Part shown: one piece after another, positions 16,123 through 24,797 of the stretch
Position numbering within the stretch: the first letter of the stretch is position 1
How the letters are laid out: each line of letters starts with the position of its first letter
From: Brevibacterium sp. RIT 803
GTDB taxonomy: Bacteria; Actinomycetota; Actinomycetes; Actinomycetales; Brevibacteriaceae
NCBI RefSeq assembly: GCF_016892625.1
Contig: NZ_JAFEMW010000001.1
Location: 1,116,001 to 1,180,000 of the forward strand
Direction of reading: 5' to 3'
DNA: 64,000 bases
Program-made: the position numbers and the translations under genes
Notes under the pieces: generated by a model
Told to the model about the DNA's origin: nothing
Seen by the model: the letters and a program-made list of their open reading frames with translations, nothing else
Databases searched by the model: none

Positions 16123-17949
16123 CTATTCGCGATCGTCGGACTTCTTGCGACGGCTGATCAGGAAGCCGCCTCCGCCGATGACCACGATGGCTGCGACGGC
16201 GATGCCGATCCAGCCGCCTGCTCCCATGCCGCCGCCCTCACCGGAAGCATCCTCCGCACTGGCAGGTTCGACCGAGGAGTATCCCCAATAGCCGACCTGG
16301 TTGGCGATGATGCCGCCTTCGGACGGCTGCTTGGTGAAACCGGTGAACCGGTCGGAGCGGAAGGCCTCGAGCTGGTTCGGGTACCACAGCGTGATCGAAG
16401 CAGCGTCCTCGTAGTGCTGAGCCAGCGCCTGGTGGACCAGGTCGGCGCGTTTGCCCTCATCGAGTTCGACGTGCTGCTGCTGGTAGAGCTTGTCGAAGTC
16501 CTTATTGCAGTACCCGTCCTGGCTGGTGCCGCCGTTGCCGTCGGCGTCGGGGCGCGAATCACAGGTGTTGATGAACAACTGGTAGTCGGGGTCCGGGCCG
16601 AGCGACCATCCCGAGTAGTACATGTCGTAGTCACCCTTGGTGGTGCGTTCGGACACGGTGTCGACGTCGCTGGCCTCATTCTTGAGACTGATGCCGATGT
16701 CCTTCATCCACGGCTTGAGGAACTTCGCCGTGTTCTGTTCGACCGTGGCGTCGGAGTCGGTGAGGAAGCGCAGCTGAAGCTTCTCGCCGTCCTTCTCGCG
16801 GATGCCGTCGGAGCCTTCCTTCCAACCTGCGTCGTCGAGGAGCTTTTTCGCCTTCTCGACGTCGAAGCCGGAGATCGCCGGATCGTCTTTGGGCAGCGCC
16901 CACGTCTCGTACACGGATGGCACGAAGCTTGTGGCAGGCTGTCCGTAGTCCTGCAGCACCTGATCACGCAGTGTGTCGATGTCGATGCCTGCACGGATGG
17001 CTTGGCGGACCTTCTTGTCCTTCAGCGCCTCATTGCCGGTGCCGAATTCCTTGTCCTCGGCGTCGGCCAGTCCTGAGTTGATGGAGATTCCCTGGAACCT
17101 GCGCCCGTTGCCCACGTTGGTCTCGACGTTGTCGGCGCCTTCGATGGCCTTGAACTGCTCGGGAGTCAGTCCGGTGATGAAGTCGACCTCACCAGAGCGG
17201 ATCGCCTGCACCTGGGCGTCGGAATTCGTGTAGTAGCGGTATTGGATCTCGTCGAGCTTGGGCTCACCGCGCCAGAAGTTGGGGTTGGCCTTGAGCGTGA
17301 CGGACTTGTTCGCCTCGTAGCTCTCGAGTTGGAAGGGCCCCGAGCCCACGGTCTTCTCATCGTTCTTGAACTCGCCGGGCTTATCGACCTTCGACCAGAT
17401 GTGTTCGGGAACGACCGGAATCTCCTGGCCCGGGTTGTTCGCCTGCGGGTCCTTCAGAGTGATGACCACGGTCTGGTCGTCCGGGGTTTCAACCTTGTCG
17501 AAGTTCTCGACGAGGGCGCCATTGGCAACCGACAGTTCCTCCTTCTCCATCATCTGGTTGTATGTCCACGAGACGTCCTTTGCTGTCAGCGGTTCTCCAT
17601 CGGACCACTTCATATCGGGACGTATCTTGTACGTCCAGACCTTGCCCTCGGAATCGGTGTCCCATTCGGTGGCGAGACCTTCCGAGACCTGCGTGTCTTC
17701 GGCACTGTTGCCGACGAGGTTCTCGTACATGTATTTGAACGTATTCGTCGGCATCAGATAGAACGAGGTGAACGGATTGAACGAGTCGATGAAGCCGTCG
17801 GTGGCGATCCTCAGCACCTTGGCATCGTCGGCGGCTTCTGTGGTCTCTGCTTGAGCAGGGGCGGCGGCCATCGAGCCGACGAGTGCCATTGCCGCAAGAC
17901 CGGCAAGGCACGTTCCCAGCCGCCTGCGCAGCTTATGTTGAGCGAACAT
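16123..17949 (-). CDS. Peptide-binding protein of ABC importer (family 5), C-terminally membrane-anchored
   Basis: The protein has 608 residues. A Sec signal of about 34 residues ends in AAAPAQA, with no lipobox Cys. A family 5 solute-binding fold follows: LRIATDGFIDSFNPFTSF, then the VWTYKIRPDMKWSDGEPLTA motif, and YYSGWSLGPDPDY late. The last 45 residues are a Gly-rich stalk, one hydrophobic helix (GIAVAAIVVIGGGGFLI) and a basic RRKK tail. Family 5 proteins of Gram-positives are normally lipoproteins, so this C-terminal anchor is unusual. It opens the operon of two permeases and a double ATPase, with LD-carboxypeptidase and serine hydrolase downstream, and probably captures short peptides, perhaps from cell wall. 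Confidence 0.92.
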   Translation of the reverse strand: MFAQHKLRRRLGTCLAGLAAMALVGSMAAAPAQAETTEAADDAKVLRIATDGFIDSFNPFTSFYLMPTNTFKYMYENLVGNSAEDTQVSEGLATEWDTDSEGKVWTYKIRPDMKWSDGEPLTAKDVSWTYNQMMEKEELSVANGALVENFDKVETPDDQTVVITLKDPQANNPGQEIPVVPEHIWSKVDKPGEFKNDEKTVGSGPFQLESYEANKSVTLKANPNFWRGEPKLDEIQYRYYTNSDAQVQAIRSGEVDFITGLTPEQFKAIEGADNVETNVGNGRRFQGISINSGLADAEDKEFGTGNEALKDKKVRQAIRAGIDIDTLRDQVLQDYGQPATSFVPSVYETWALPKDDPAISGFDVEKAKKLLDDAGWKEGSDGIREKDGEKLQLRFLTDSDATVEQNTAKFLKPWMKDIGISLKNEASDVDTVSERTTKGDYDMYYSGWSLGPDPDYQLFINTCDSRPDADGNGGTSQDGYCNKDFDKLYQQQHVELDEGKRADLVHQALAQHYEDAASITLWYPNQLEAFRSDRFTGFTKQPSEGGIIANQVGYWGYSSVEPASAEDASGEGGGMGAGGWIGIAVAAIVVIGGGGFLISRRKKSDDRE

Positions 17950-18138
17950 CGTTGTCCTTTTTCTCGATTTGGTGATTCAATTATCAGTCGTTGCAGGTGA
18001 GAGCCTGCTCACACTTCATCTTAAGTTCTCGGATCGTCAATTCGGGGCAAGCGCGCCCTGTCGTTTCGCGCCATTCTCACCTCCAAGCATCCACGTTGAA
18101 AAATGTTTCGGTCTTCCTCTGTCCTCGTCCCCGGGGAA

Positions 18139-19779
18139 TCATCCCTTCCGCAGAACTCGACCACATCTGCGACGAGCTATCGAGCCGTCCTCCACTGCTG
18201 CATTTCCATGGATGAGAACTGTCGATACCCCTGTCGCAAGTTGCCAAGGATCGTCATATGTTGCGTTCTGGCGAATCGTGTCGGGATCGAAGATGACGAT
18301 ATCGGCGATTCGTCCGACTTCGACAACGCCTCTGTCAGTGAAGTCCAATCGCTCGGCGGGTTGACTGGTCATTTTCCGAACTGCTTCCTCCAGCGAGATG
18401 AGTGCGTCTTCACGTACGTATTTGCCCAATACATGAGCAAAGGTTCCGAAAGATCGAGGATGCGGTTTGCCTGTTCCTGTCGCACTCATCGTCCACCCGT
18501 CGCTTGCAACCGATACCAGTGGATGGGCCAGCACCGAGGCGACGTCGTCAGGAGACATCGCGTGGTTGACGATTCCGACGGATGCGTCGTGCGCGACCAG
18601 TACTCGTATCGCGGCTTCCTCCGCACTGCAGCCTTCCTGGCGGCCGATCTCAGCTAAGGATCTTCCGATCGTCCAGTAGTATTCAACACCGGTCGAGCCA
18701 GGTTCGCCTAGCGAAGCGATCACCACTCCTTCGGGGTCGATATCTCGGCCGAAACGCGAGGCCATGTCTCGTCCGATGCTGAGACGCTGCTGCGGGTCAA
18801 CGAGCCGTTCGAGGAGCGCCTTCTTGCCACCGTCCAACGCATAGCCAGGCAGTCTGGAGGTCAATCGAGTGCTCGAGGCAGTGTACGGATAGACGTCGGC
18901 TTTGATGTCCAGCCCACGTTGCCGGGCTTTTTCGATCCGACTCAGAGCCTCGGCGGTCAGACCGTAATTCTCGGGGCCCATCGACTTAAGATGTGAGATC
19001 TCGAGCTTGGCTCCAGCGCGGTCCGCCGTCTCAATCGCTTCTTCCACAGCGTCCAACAGCATGTTCGACTCGTTCCGCATGTGGGTTGAATAGAGCAGAC
19101 TGTGCTTCGCTGCCTCGGTGACGAGCGCCTCGACTTCCGCAGGACGTGCGTACGAACCAGGGGCGTAGATCAAGCCGCTTGAGAAACCGAAGACTCCCGC
19201 GTCCGCCGCGACAGCAACTTGATCGGTCATCTCTTTCAGCTGTGCATCGTCGGGAGCCTCGTCAACTGGTCCCATGACGTAGTTGCGGATGCTCGACAAT
19301 CCCACCTGCAGGGCGAGATTGATTCCAGGCACAAGTGAGGACACTTCATCCGCGTATCCTTGGGCGTCGCTCCACTCACCGGAGAGGACTGCATCCAGAT
19401 GGGCGTTATCCCGCTGAACTGCATCTACTGAGCGGGCTGGGAATGGCGAAGACCCGCAATTGCCGACGAGCGCAGTCGTCACTCCTTGCGCAAGCTGGGT
19501 CTCAGCTGCAGGAGACGACATGATCGAAAAGTCTGCATGAGAATGAAGATCGATGAATCCGGGAGAGAGCACCTGGCCTCTGGCGTCGAGCACGCGTTGT
19601 GCCCGTTTCGACTCGGCATCCGACTTCGCGACAGATCGGTGGCGGTCGTCACCCATCTCGGGGTCGAGTGCCCGCTCAACGAGGGTAATCCGGCCAGCCT
19701 CTATGCCCACTTGGCCGGGGAAGCCGGGCCGCCCCGTTCCGTCGACTATTCGTGCGTTGGTGATCAGAAGGTCGAGCAT
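18139..19779 (-). CDS. N-acyl-D-amino-acid deacylase family amidohydrolase
   Basis: This 546-residue amidohydrolase starts LDLLITNARIVDGTG, the usual N-terminal strand of the family. The metal motif is DLHSHAD (His79, His81). The D-aminoacylase cysteine ligand is in GNCGSS (about Cys108). Later features are YSTHMRNE and IVNHAMSP. Known members release D-amino acids from N-acyl-D-amino acids or act on D-peptides. The length is slightly above the 480-530 usual for the family. It is three bases downstream of a permease gene and in line with a DAP-decarboxylase-like gene, which suggests one pathway from N-acyl-D-amino acid to a decarboxylated product. Confidence 0.88.
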   Translation of the reverse strand: MLDLLITNARIVDGTGRPGFPGQVGIEAGRITLVERALDPEMGDDRHRSVAKSDAESKRAQRVLDARGQVLSPGFIDLHSHADFSIMSSPAAETQLAQGVTTALVGNCGSSPFPARSVDAVQRDNAHLDAVLSGEWSDAQGYADEVSSLVPGINLALQVGLSSIRNYVMGPVDEAPDDAQLKEMTDQVAVAADAGVFGFSSGLIYAPGSYARPAEVEALVTEAAKHSLLYSTHMRNESNMLLDAVEEAIETADRAGAKLEISHLKSMGPENYGLTAEALSRIEKARQRGLDIKADVYPYTASSTRLTSRLPGYALDGGKKALLERLVDPQQRLSIGRDMASRFGRDIDPEGVVIASLGEPGSTGVEYYWTIGRSLAEIGRQEGCSAEEAAIRVLVAHDASVGIVNHAMSPDDVASVLAHPLVSVASDGWTMSATGTGKPHPRSFGTFAHVLGKYVREDALISLEEAVRKMTSQPAERLDFTDRGVVEVGRIADIVIFDPDTIRQNATYDDPWQLATGVSTVLIHGNAAVEDGSIARRRCGRVLRKG

Positions 19780-19782
19780 TTC

Positions 19783-21243
19783 CTACCTGGTTTCGACGAA
19801 GAGAATGATGAAATACAGGACACAGGCGGGGACCAGCAGCATCCAGCCGGTGATGAGCATGTTGCGCAGATTGGTCGACCGAGCCAACCCCATCACACCG
19901 ATCATGTTCCCGTTCGGGAAGGGGCCGTAGGTATCAGCCTTCGATGCGAACAAGAGGACAACGACCCACGAACCCGCGGTGACACCCAGGGTGGCCCCCA
20001 GATCACCGAACACCTTATCGAGCAAGACGACCTGTGCGGCGGTTGCCCCCGGAACCCCGACCCATCCCAACAGAGCGATGATGACTGTGAATACGAACGG
20101 AGAGGCTGACTGAAGTTGGGAGCCGAACAGGTCCATCACAACATCGAACGGGGCCAGAAGATCGATCACGATGAACAACGCAGCCAGAAGCCAGAAGAGG
20201 AGGAAGATGCTGATGACTTGCGAACACCCTCGATAGATCGTCGAGACGATGTCCTGAGGACGCATTCGACTCGCGACAGCGGTGGCGATGCCCAAGACTG
20301 GGAGAGCCAAGAGAGGGAAGGTGGTTCCAGCGGAAGTGACGGCGGCGAAGACGACCGATATGGCAAGCAGCACCAGGAAGACTGCGGTGGGAAGCCTCGA
20401 ATTCGATGACACCGTTTCGGCCCCACCGACTTCTTCGGCAGAGTAGAAATCTCCCTTCTTCGCAGTCCATCGTTGCATCAGCGAAACGATCGGGATCCCG
20501 AGGGCCAAAGACAGCAGTGCGATTGGTCCGGCGCCATAGAGAATATATTGACCGTAGTTGACCTCGGCAGCTTCCATAATGGCCACGTTCGAGCCTGCGA
20601 ATGGAGCGATAGCGAGACCAGCACACCCTCCGATGAAGAGCATCGACGCAGTGGCCGATTTCGTGAAGCCCAATCGCGCGGTGATCGGCAGCAGTATCGG
20701 AGCCGCAATGGCGATCGCACCAGCGAGGGTGCCAAGAGATGCCACCAGAATGAGACATGAGATCATCACTCCGAAGACAACGGCATTCTTGCCGCTGCGG
20801 CCGAAGACGTGCATGACGGATGACACGATGCTCTGAGCAACCCCGGTTACTTTGAGCACTTCCCCGACTCCGGCGCCGAGCATGATGATGAGGCCAATGA
20901 TCGTGATCTGATCGGCCAGTGAGTCGCCCAGCAGTGTGCCGATTTCAAGGACACTCATCTTGCCGATGATGAGCCCCGCAGTCACTGAGACGACGGTGGC
21001 GACGACAATGTCCATGCCGAGTATCGCCAGGACCGCATATAGGACGATGGGCAGCAGTCCCCACAGGGTGGGACCGTCCGAGACGAAGGCCGCCACGATG
21101 GCCAATACGATGCCGAGTCCGGCAAGGGACCATATCAGGTGAGAACGGCGGGGCGACAAGGAAATCTCATAGGCGTTGGAAGATTCGTTCTTGTCGGAAC
21201 GGAGTGAAGCGGCTTCGTTGCTCGCTTCGTTGCTGTCGGCCAT
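19783..21243 (-). CDS. Ion-transporter-superfamily permease (NhaC/GntP-like)
   Basis: The 486-residue protein has about 12 hydrophobic helices after a charged, Asn/Ser-rich N-terminus of about 35 residues. Family-type features are GAGVGEVLKVTGVAQSIV, a repeated AP-containing discontinuous helix (LAIAPFAGSNVAI), and GVPGATAAQVVLLDK late. Long helices with inverted repeats and re-entrant GxxxPG segments point to the ion-transporter superfamily that includes NhaC, GntP and citrate carriers. I infer a sodium- or proton-coupled carrier of an organic anion such as an N-acyl amino acid. ATG 21243 overlaps the upstream stop by one base (TGATG) with GGGGG before it. Confidence 0.75.
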   Translation of the reverse strand: MADSNEASNEAASLRSDKNESSNAYEISLSPRRSHLIWSLAGLGIVLAIVAAFVSDGPTLWGLLPIVLYAVLAILGMDIVVATVVSVTAGLIIGKMSVLEIGTLLGDSLADQITIIGLIIMLGAGVGEVLKVTGVAQSIVSSVMHVFGRSGKNAVVFGVMISCLILVASLGTLAGAIAIAAPILLPITARLGFTKSATASMLFIGGCAGLAIAPFAGSNVAIMEAAEVNYGQYILYGAGPIALLSLALGIPIVSLMQRWTAKKGDFYSAEEVGGAETVSSNSRLPTAVFLVLLAISVVFAAVTSAGTTFPLLALPVLGIATAVASRMRPQDIVSTIYRGCSQVISIFLLFWLLAALFIVIDLLAPFDVVMDLFGSQLQSASPFVFTVIIALLGWVGVPGATAAQVVLLDKVFGDLGATLGVTAGSWVVVLLFASKADTYGPFPNGNMIGVMGLARSTNLRNMLITGWMLLVPACVLYFIILFVETR

Positions 21244-22676
21244 CAAACCCCCAAGCTCTGTGTCTGCCAATCGCTGACCTCGCCCGCTTCGGCGAGAACA
21301 TCTGCGATGGTCTGTCCGCGCCGGATGAGCGAGAACTCGACCTCTCCCTCGCCGAGGTGGCGGTGGGCATCGGCGCTCACGTCGGGCCGTACCCGGTACC
21401 CGAAGACCGGGACCCGCGGGAGCAGGTTGTAGGAGAACGGATTCGAGAAATAGTAGGCGCCGGTATCGGGCACGGCCACGATGTCACCGGCGTCGAGGCG
21501 CGGCAGCATTCGGTCGCGGGCCAGGAGGTCACCGGCGAAGCAGGCGGGGCCGGCGACATCGGTAGGTACCGCCTCGGCGGATTTGGGACTGCCGTCTGGG
21601 TTGAAGGGCAGGATCCGCAGCGGCCAGTCCGCGGGGGCATAGGCCGTGCGGGTCGCGACCTGGACGCCCGCGTGGGTCATGGCGATGCGCCGACCGCCGG
21701 TGACCTTCGCATACTCGACATAGGTGAGAATGGTGCCGGCCTTGGCCAGGAGGGCCCGACCGAATTCGGTGATGATATCAAAGTCGAACAGGCCCGGGAC
21801 CTGTGCTTCGAGCACGGCCCGGTATTCGGCGAAGGTCGGGGTGATGTCCTCGCCTGCGAAATTCACGGGCAGTCCTCCGCCGATATCGATGCGGGTGACC
21901 TGACGGTCGCGTCCGTGGGTATGCGCGGCGCGCGCATTGATCTCCAGTGCCAGTTCGACGACCGCTTCGATGCCTGCAGCGGCCTGGTCGAGGCTGATCC
22001 CCTGGGAACCCGAATGGACGTGGATCTGGCTGAGCCAGGGACGTGCCAGATAAGCCTCGATGAGTGCCTCGCGAGCCCCGGGGTCGGCCAGTCCGATGCC
22101 GAATTTCGAGGTCTGCGTGGCAGTGGACAGCGCACCGATCGTGCCCGTCCCTGACTGCGGATTGATCCGAACGCCCACCCTCGCCGAGGTGATCCCGGTG
22201 GAGCCGCCCACCGGCGCCGAGGTGGTTTGTCCGTCAAGAAGCCCGTCGAGTCGCTCGAGCTCGGCGAAGTTGTCGATGTTCATCGAAACCCCGAGTTCGA
22301 CGGCGCGCTTGAGCTCACTCATGGTCTTCGCCGGGGAGTCGAAGACGATGTTCTCCGGCGCGAAACCTGCGCTCAGAGCCAGCTCGAGTTCTCCCGGACT
22401 GGCAACCTCGCAGCCAGCGCCGGCCTCAGCGTAATAGCGCAGCAGGGGCTGCAGGGGCACGGCCTTGCAGGCAACCGCGTGGAGGACGTCATGATCTCCG
22501 GCGAAGGCAGATGTCAGATGCTCATAGGCTGTTTCGATCTGGTCGAAGTCGATGAGCCCGATCACCGGGGTCGAATCATCGAGCTGCGGGATCTGGTCCA
22601 CTGTGCTGTTCGCGACTGCCTTGATAGCTTGGTCCCGGCTGGCCTGGACCGATGGTCCCGACTGGTTGCTGTGCAT
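21243..22676 (-). CDS. Type III PLP-dependent decarboxylase (diaminopimelate/ornithine decarboxylase-like)
   Basis: The 477-residue protein is an alanine-racemase-fold PLP enzyme. The Schiff-base lysine is Lys71 in HAVACKAVPL. A Gly-rich phosphate loop, DIGGGLPVN, lies mid-protein. The C-terminal active-site motif is GPACFAGD (Cys379, Asp383), followed by DTGAYYFSNPFSYN. True LysA has CES(G/S)D, so the FAG change suggests a different substrate. Its operon partners, an N-acyl-D-amino-acid deacylase and a permease, favour a D-amino acid or a basic amino acid substrate over lysine biosynthesis. ATG 22676 has GAAGGA just upstream. The downstream permease overlaps by one base. Confidence 0.82.
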   Translation of the reverse strand: MHSNQSGPSVQASRDQAIKAVANSTVDQIPQLDDSTPVIGLIDFDQIETAYEHLTSAFAGDHDVLHAVACKAVPLQPLLRYYAEAGAGCEVASPGELELALSAGFAPENIVFDSPAKTMSELKRAVELGVSMNIDNFAELERLDGLLDGQTTSAPVGGSTGITSARVGVRINPQSGTGTIGALSTATQTSKFGIGLADPGAREALIEAYLARPWLSQIHVHSGSQGISLDQAAAGIEAVVELALEINARAAHTHGRDRQVTRIDIGGGLPVNFAGEDITPTFAEYRAVLEAQVPGLFDFDIITEFGRALLAKAGTILTYVEYAKVTGGRRIAMTHAGVQVATRTAYAPADWPLRILPFNPDGSPKSAEAVPTDVAGPACFAGDLLARDRMLPRLDAGDIVAVPDTGAYYFSNPFSYNLLPRVPVFGYRVRPDVSADAHRHLGEGEVEFSLIRRGQTIADVLAEAGEVSDWQTQSLGV

Positions 22677-22765
22677 ACTGTCCTTCGTTCGTGGTGTGCT
22701 GCCACTGTAGAACGCGAGCACCAGGATGAACGGACAACAATCTGCCAAACTTTACGGTGGAACCT

Positions 22766-22780
22766 TGTGAGAATCTCACA
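22766..22780. promoter_or_regulatory. Palindrome TGTGAGA-A-TCTCACA upstream of the PLP decarboxylase
   Basis: A perfect 15-bp palindrome lies 90 bases upstream of the decarboxylase start. A plausible -10 (TACAGT on the minus strand, 22704-22709) is in between. It sits in the 166-base gap between the PucR regulator and the operon it most likely controls, so it is a candidate PucR or GntR-type operator. Confidence 0.5.
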
Positions 22781-22842
22781 GTCCCCAGCCTCGGCGATCA
22801 AGAGACGACTGCTGAACGCGAGTAAGCGACGTCAGTCTCGAC

Positions 22843-24513
22843 TCAGGGTCGTTCTCGGTCGAAGACGAGCACCGCGAGCTCAAGCCACAGACGTCCGGAC
22901 CGATCGGCAGTCGACAGTCCGGTGATCTCTTCGATCCGGCTGAGACGATGCCGCAGCGAATTCGTGTGGACGTGCAGACGACGGGATGCCTCGGCGGAAT
23001 TGCCGACCGTGGCAAAGTACACCCGCAGGGTCTCCAGCAGCTGCCCCTGGTGCTTCGCATCATGCTCGGCAAGCAGTCGGGCAGGCTCGGTGATGCGAGG
23101 CCCTACGGAGCGCAGGGCATCAGCAGCCTCGAGTCCGACGAGCTCGGCTGCGACATCCTCGGCTGTCGCACCGCGGACCATGCTGTGGTCGTCGGCACAT
23201 GTGGCGCCCGCAGGCTGGTTGCCTGCAGACTGGTTGCCCGCAGTCGTACTGCCTGCAGCTGTGGTCGCGCCACTCTTCGACCGTGTCAGCAGCGCATCGA
23301 TGACGTACACCGCCTCAGTCCACGATCGATGCACAAGGTCGAGACGTTCGACCGCGACGCCCACCCCGAAGTGCAGCGGCTCGCTCGGAGACAGGGACCG
23401 CTGCAGAGCCGAGGCGACATGAGACCTGATGTCGGCGGCTTTCATTTCTTCGCTCATGTGCACGAGCACGGCCAGATGACCGTCCGATCCGACGTGGGCG
23501 AGCACGGCGTCGGCGAAGGCGGCCCGCAGATGAAACCTCAGCACGGGCTCTCGGTCGGGGACCACCTCGGCGAAGGCCAGGGTTGCATAGTGCCCGGAGA
23601 ATGGCAGCGCGAGCAGGGTCGCGGCCGGCCCGAGGTCCGGGGAACCACCGAGGATCGAACCGAGGGCCTCGCGACGGATCCGCTTCTCGAACGGGGAACG
23701 TCGCAGGGTCCGCAGCATGACCGGCAGTGCGGCTCGGGCCGCATCGCGGAGGACATCGCGCAGTGACGCGGGATCCACCGAATCCGGGTAGGCAGCCCAG
23801 ATTGTGCCGAGCAGCTCGCCCTCGCTGCGCAGTGCGATCACCGAACGGGCAGGAGTGGAGCCCGCGGCTTGTCTCTCGACGACATCGGTCGAGTGGCGGA
23901 CGACGTCGAGGAATCCGGACTCCTCAAGCTCAGCAATCCGCCATTGAGGAATCGCGCCCGAGAGGATCGTCTCTCGTCGAATGTCATCGATCTCATCGCC
24001 GAGGTTGGAGTGCGCGAGCACACGCGACGCCGGGTCCTCGATCGTGATCGACGCACCCGTCATCTCCGCGATGACCGCGGCCAGCGCGCTGAGATCATCG
24101 ACGTCGGGCCAAGCCAGGGCGCTCGCGGCACCCTCGTTGAGCTGTCGCAGATGGACGAGGACCTCGGACCAGGTCACGCCCGTGGACCGCTCGAGCAGAA
24201 TGGGCAGCCCTGAGGCAGATGTCCCCTCACCGAGGTGGGTATGCGTTCCCGGCGGCACAATGAGTGCCGCGGCACCGGCCAATCGTGAGCGGATCGCGTT
24301 GAGTCCGGCCACACCGTCTACGGCTTCGGTGACGAGGACGACGGCCCCCGCGAGTCCAGCAGGAGACCCGAGAGCAGCAGCCGAGCTTCGCAGGTCGAGG
24401 TCGAGTTCGATGCGAGTCACCTCGACGTCGATTTCGGTCTGAGTCAGGGGAAGCAGAAACCCCGCGGTCTCCCGCAACAGGCGGGAGACACGTAGGGCAT
24501 TCGTTTCACTCAT
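22843..24513 (-). CDS. PucR-family transcriptional regulator
   Basis: The protein has 556 residues. Residues 1-130 form a PucR-type N-terminal domain. A GGDEF-like CdaR middle region follows, around HFGVGVAVERLDLVHRSW. The C-terminus is the PucR_2 helix-turn-helix: VYFATVGNSAEASRRL then HVHTNSLRHRLSRIEEITGL. Mid-protein, a short repeated NQSAGNQPAG linker is unusual and looks slippage-derived. PucR proteins activate catabolic operons for purines, amino acids or GABA. Its position directly upstream of the decarboxylase-permease-deacylase operon suggests that this is its target. A TACAGT -10 element six bases before ATG 24513 indicates a leaderless message. Confidence 0.88.
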   Translation of the reverse strand: MSETNALRVSRLLRETAGFLLPLTQTEIDVEVTRIELDLDLRSSAAALGSPAGLAGAVVLVTEAVDGVAGLNAIRSRLAGAAALIVPPGTHTHLGEGTSASGLPILLERSTGVTWSEVLVHLRQLNEGAASALAWPDVDDLSALAAVIAEMTGASITIEDPASRVLAHSNLGDEIDDIRRETILSGAIPQWRIAELEESGFLDVVRHSTDVVERQAAGSTPARSVIALRSEGELLGTIWAAYPDSVDPASLRDVLRDAARAALPVMLRTLRRSPFEKRIRREALGSILGGSPDLGPAATLLALPFSGHYATLAFAEVVPDREPVLRFHLRAAFADAVLAHVGSDGHLAVLVHMSEEMKAADIRSHVASALQRSLSPSEPLHFGVGVAVERLDLVHRSWTEAVYVIDALLTRSKSGATTAAGSTTAGNQSAGNQPAGATCADDHSMVRGATAEDVAAELVGLEAADALRSVGPRITEPARLLAEHDAKHQGQLLETLRVYFATVGNSAEASRRLHVHTNSLRHRLSRIEEITGLSTADRSGRLWLELAVLVFDRERP

Positions 24514-24519
24514 ACACCC

Positions 24520-24525
24520 ACTGTA
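24520..24525 (-). promoter_or_regulatory. -10 element TACAGT of a leaderless pucR transcript
   Basis: TACAGT is followed by six bases (GGGTGT) and then the ATG of the PucR gene. This spacing puts transcription start at or next to the A of ATG. No Shine-Dalgarno is present. The -35 region is not recognisable. Confidence 0.5.
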
Positions 24526-24703
24526 GTCAACAGTGCACCCGCACACCCCGCGGGCCGGTCATCTGCCGACCTCGTGACCCGGTCGTCTGCCGAACCCGCT
24601 TGCGCTTCAGATATTCCGCAGTTGGACGGGGATCGATCGCCGAAGAATTCGAATCGGCGAATTCCGGGAAGTTCGTGACCGAGTCCTCGCGCCTCACTCC
24701 TTC

Positions 24704-24797
24704 GGACGAGCCTCATCATTCGTGGGCGTAGGACTGGTGTTGGATGGCACGGACGAGCCTCGTCATTCGGGAACGTAGAACTTGTACTGGATGGCAC
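24704..24797. repeat. Diverged 47-bp tandem duplication at the 3' end of the response-regulator gene
   Basis: Two adjacent 47-bp units, 24704-24750 and 24751-24797, share about four fifths of their bases. The second unit is the C-terminal coding end of the NarL-type regulator (AIQYKFYVPE-stop). The first unit, downstream of the stop, still reads AIQHQSYAHE-stop in the corresponding frame. This is an old partial duplication of the gene end. It has no evident function. Confidence 0.7.
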
